NCBI GenBank assembly: GCA_963924555.1
Contig: OZ004584.1
Location: 8,377,753-8,441,752, forward strand
Source: Crambe crambe
Taxonomy: Eukaryota > Porifera > Demospongiae > Poecilosclerida > Crambeidae
DNA length: 64,000 nucleotides
Direction of reading: 5' to 3'
Shown one piece after another: positions 60,905 to 64,000 of the stretch. Below the pieces are notes generated by a model. That model made no database searches, was not told where the DNA came from, and saw nothing but the letters and a program-made list of their open reading frames with translations. Every line of letters begins with the position of its first letter. Position 1 is the stretch's first letter. The position numbers and the translations under genes are program-made.

Positions 60905-61179
60905 CTATAGGTCAAACAGATCAGTGATTCATGCTGGACTCTCAGTTGGGGGGTTGACACATGAAAGCCATAAAAGCTTATCATTTCGAGTGTTTGCAAA
61001 GTAATTTAAGGCTAAATGGTGAAAGTTCACATTACACATGGATATGTGGTCACAGGTGTAGAGTCACTGGAGAAAGTGTGATCTTGAAAGCATAAAGAAC
61101 ACGTGAAGTGACAATGTGTACAAAACCAAGACCACATTTTTTTTCTTTGTTTGTTTGGTGGGAGGGAATAAATAGAATC

Positions 61180-64000
61180 CTAATTAATATACAAATTAAA
61201 CCTCTCAAAATAGTTGATCCCCACCACAAAAAGAGGCAATATCCAGGTCTTCCTCTGCAGTGCAGGTTCATTCTGATACTTCTTCTTGATGTCACTAATG
61301 TCAGTGGCAGTCAGTCCCAGAGGAACAGAGAGCTTCACCTCCCAGTCCAGTGAGTGGTCCGCTATCTCATTCAGGTCCCTGTCAACTCCTCCATGGTCCA
61401 AGTCCAACTGCCACTCCAAGAGGGGGTGTGCATTCACTGGGAGACGTGAGAGGTAGGATAGGTAATCTGGTCCTGTGGCATGTAGTTACAGTGTAGAGTG
61501 GATCCATGGAGGACAATGGGACTCACACTAACCTGAGGGGAGAACTGGGTCAGGTCCATTCACACCACTTCCATCTCCAGTCATGGGCTACAGTAGTACA
61601 ATGTGAACTAAAGTCATGCACATTGCATATATTAAGGGACATTAATACACTACTCTATATAATGCACACCATACCATATGCACACTTCAGGGCAAGGTAC
61701 TTGCTACAATTTACTTACCTTTCCAAACCAAACCAAATGCTGACTTTGCATTTTCACTGGTTCACGATTGTCAGGATCCCTGAGGCAGTCCATAATGCGA
61801 GGATGAGTCTCTTCACTGTCCACAACACACAAGTGGTCTCTTCCAGGGTGAGAGGGACATTCAAAGGAGAGTTGGTAGCTCACAGAAAAGGCATAGTTCA
61901 TACGAGAGGTGACTGTCTTTAGTGTACGCTCAACAATCACTCGGATGGCATGACACACCTCATGTGCTGGGGTCTCGGCAAACGTTTCTCTCTTGATGGA
62001 TACCTCGTAGTACTTTGGTTGGGAGATGAGGGTGATGGTGTCACGATCAGCTCCAAATCGAAACTGCACTCGGTTCTTCTTGATGCCTTCTTCAATCAAC
62101 TTGAGTGAGCTCTGCCCGACTAAGTTGGCAATGGCAGCAGGAAAGACCCCAAGGGGTACAAAACCACATTCGTATCGAATCAAGATAGAGGCAGGAAGGA
62201 GTTGGTTGGAATCAATCTTTTGAAAGTCACTCAGTTCTTCACTGCTCACATTCTCAAGGATGCAGGGCATCAGGTAGACCTTTGAACTCTGTGAAGGATC
62301 AGACTGGACTATGGGAGCTATGATGTTGAGATGCTCCAGCAGCTTCACCAGTTGGAGTAAGGGAATGTGATCTTTCTTGATGGCCGCCAAAGAATCTTGT
62401 AAATTTTTCACTTCAAAGTACTGGAAGTCTTCTTCACGTTCTTCAGGACTTTTTCCTTTTGTCCAGATATGACGATACTTGAAAAGTGCTGCTGCTATGT
62501 CTTTGAAGGGGATGAAGTCCAAACGTTCGTCTCTTGTTTCTTGCTCCTTTAAAGCTTCCTTCACATCTTCAAATGAAAACTGTCCAGTTTTCCGGAATTT
62601 TTCCCGAGCTGCCCTCTTCACTTTGCCGAATTTGAAAGTGTTGACGATCATGTTGGTCACACTGTCGAATACGATTTGTACGTCACAAATGACAGTGTCT
62701 TCAAGCTCAGGAACGTCAGGGAAGTACATCAAGACTCCAGCGTAATGGTGAAGGAACCACAAGGCCACTTTAGTTTCCTTTGGGGACATGCCAAACTGCC
62801 AAGCTAGTTCCATGCAGTACTCCAGGCTCAGCATTCTCAGCACTTGTTTGCGAAGACAGAGACTGAATATGAGCCAAGCTGCTGGAATGGGGATCTTCTT
62901 GAAGTGGTGCCGAATGTGATCCTGAAGGAATTTGTGAATGGAATCCACCTCTTCCTTACCTCCTGTCTTGTTGTCGACTGCAAGGACCAACTGATCCTTC
63001 TCGGCAAACTCAATGAGACCTTCTTTATAGAAGCTAGTGTTCGTGATGGTACTTTTCAGCTCATCGTCGAATTTCTTGATCTCTTCTTTGCTCACCTTGT
63101 CTTTGTGAGTAGCGACTATGAAAGCTACTGAATTGGATGATGGCTGAACAAACTTGGCTGCTGGATTGAGGTCAGAGATGTCTCCACCTAAAGTGTTATC
63201 AGGACAAGTGCGACAGCAAGCAACGGCAGACAGGGCTTGGAGTATCATCTCCTCCACGGTGTACGTCGATTCCACCGGTATGGTGGACTCACCTGTCGAT
63301 GGATCCAGGTACGATATGCTATAGCGACTCTTGAGATCGTCAATGAGTTTGCAGAAGATCAGGTACAGGGAAGGACCCATTACGAGAGCTGGTAGCATGT
63401 CCATGAACTCTGGCTGGCCTCCAGTGTCTTCCATCTTGACGAGAGCAGTGTATTTGAGTGTATACTTGATCACCTCCCAATCCTTGGAAGCCATTGCCTT
63501 CGTCAACATGTCGTTTATGTCGAATGCAAAGTTGATATCGGCTGGACCGTTATAAGCTGATTCTTCCTGCTGGGGCTCAACCTCTACTGGTAGCCCTGAC
63601 TCCTCTGCATCTTCCATGGGGACATTTGGTTGAATAGAGCCGACACTCGTGCTTGCAGAATTGAACTGAGACTGGGTCTCCGTTGCCTGAGGTGGTGGGC
63701 CCTCTGGCGTGATTAAGAGTGATCTATCCACTGATGGTTCAGACACTACAACGGAGTTCGTTTCATAGAAGAACTGGAGGAGCATGCGTGCTTCGTCTGA
63801 AAGACCTTGGAGAGATGACCAATTCTCTGAAGATATCACAGCTGTACTGCTAGAGAGACTTCTAATGATGACTTGTCTGGATTCGATTGTTCCCGTGCTA
63901 GGCTGCTCTGCCTCTCCAGCTGAGCTGATGTCTGCGATCTCTCCCGTCAGGCGGCGACGCATTGAAGTCTTTCCCAAACGAGGAGCACCAACAAAGAGGA
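61180..64000 (-). CDS. Gene E: Roc-COR plus Death domain, N terminus beyond right edge
   Basis: The long Roc-COR exon runs from the edge to 61719. Its P-loop APRLGKTS lies at the edge, G3 DTGGQPEFMD near 63415, G4 THKDKVSKEE near 63090, and the COR block PIPAAWLIFSLCLRKQ near 62870. The 5' part is clearly diverged from A-D and has an extra segment (RHIWTKGKSPEEREEDF). From about 62345 to 61719 it is near-identical to A-C. The linker exon 61533-61587 and a Death exon starting 61472 follow. The usual donor after CTGCAGAG is lost (GGAAGACC instead of GTGAGACC), so the frame runs on to a stop at 61180. Splicing into gene F exons would need another donor. Any Kelch region would be outside the window. 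Confidence 0.78.

Overview
The window is metazoan nuclear DNA. Genes are split by many short GT-AG introns of roughly 60-350 bp. The products are animal or holozoan families: kinesin-1, the dynactin p50 subunit, a GLUT-type sugar transporter, and Death, ZU5, Kelch and Roc-COR domain proteins. Gene-dense DNA with a large Death-domain and ROCO expansion fits a sponge (Porifera) best, but that is an inference from content and not a proven assignment.

Layout. Positions 1-2349 are a 64-bp satellite lying in an intron of a kinesin-1 heavy chain gene on the minus strand (2410-7809, running off the left edge). A 348-bp gap separates its start from a divergently transcribed, intact dynamitin (DCTN2) gene (8158-10196, plus strand). 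From 10.4 kb to the right edge the window is a tandem segmental-duplication array. It holds four minus-strand genes, called here A (10472-16507), B (23505-28222), C (35851-41565) and D (47173-52566). Each has intact phase-consistent reading frames. They encode proteins of about 1,280-1,480 residues with the order six-bladed Kelch propeller, Death-like domain, Roc-COR GTPase, Death domain (missing in B), S/T-rich tail, Death domain. A fifth, more divergent locus lies at 57628-64000. It has the same Roc-COR and Death modules but continues into ZU5, UPA-like and a further Death domain.

Between these genes lie passengers copied along with them: two decayed GLUT copies (19164-21884 and about 43300-45100), two decayed dynamitin copies (about 22090-23245 and 45100-46910), scraps of Kelch and Death exons, and repeated non-coding segments. 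Small DNA transposons are present too: a TA-target MITE whose empty site is preserved in three paralogues, a second MITE shared by four copies, and an element with about 90-bp inverted repeats that contains a RecQ-helicase fragment.

Working hypothesis. The Kelch-Death-ROCO-Death genes look like cytosolic sensor and adaptor proteins: a Kelch recognition propeller, a GTPase switch, and death-fold signalling modules that could recruit the neighbouring ZU5-Death protein. Two features make the array unusual. Differences between copies concentrate directly after the Kelch diglycines, where ligand-contact loops start. There is also clear exon shuffling and gene-conversion-like mosaicism between copies. 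Passenger genes decayed while the sensor genes stayed open, which suggests selection on the sensors.
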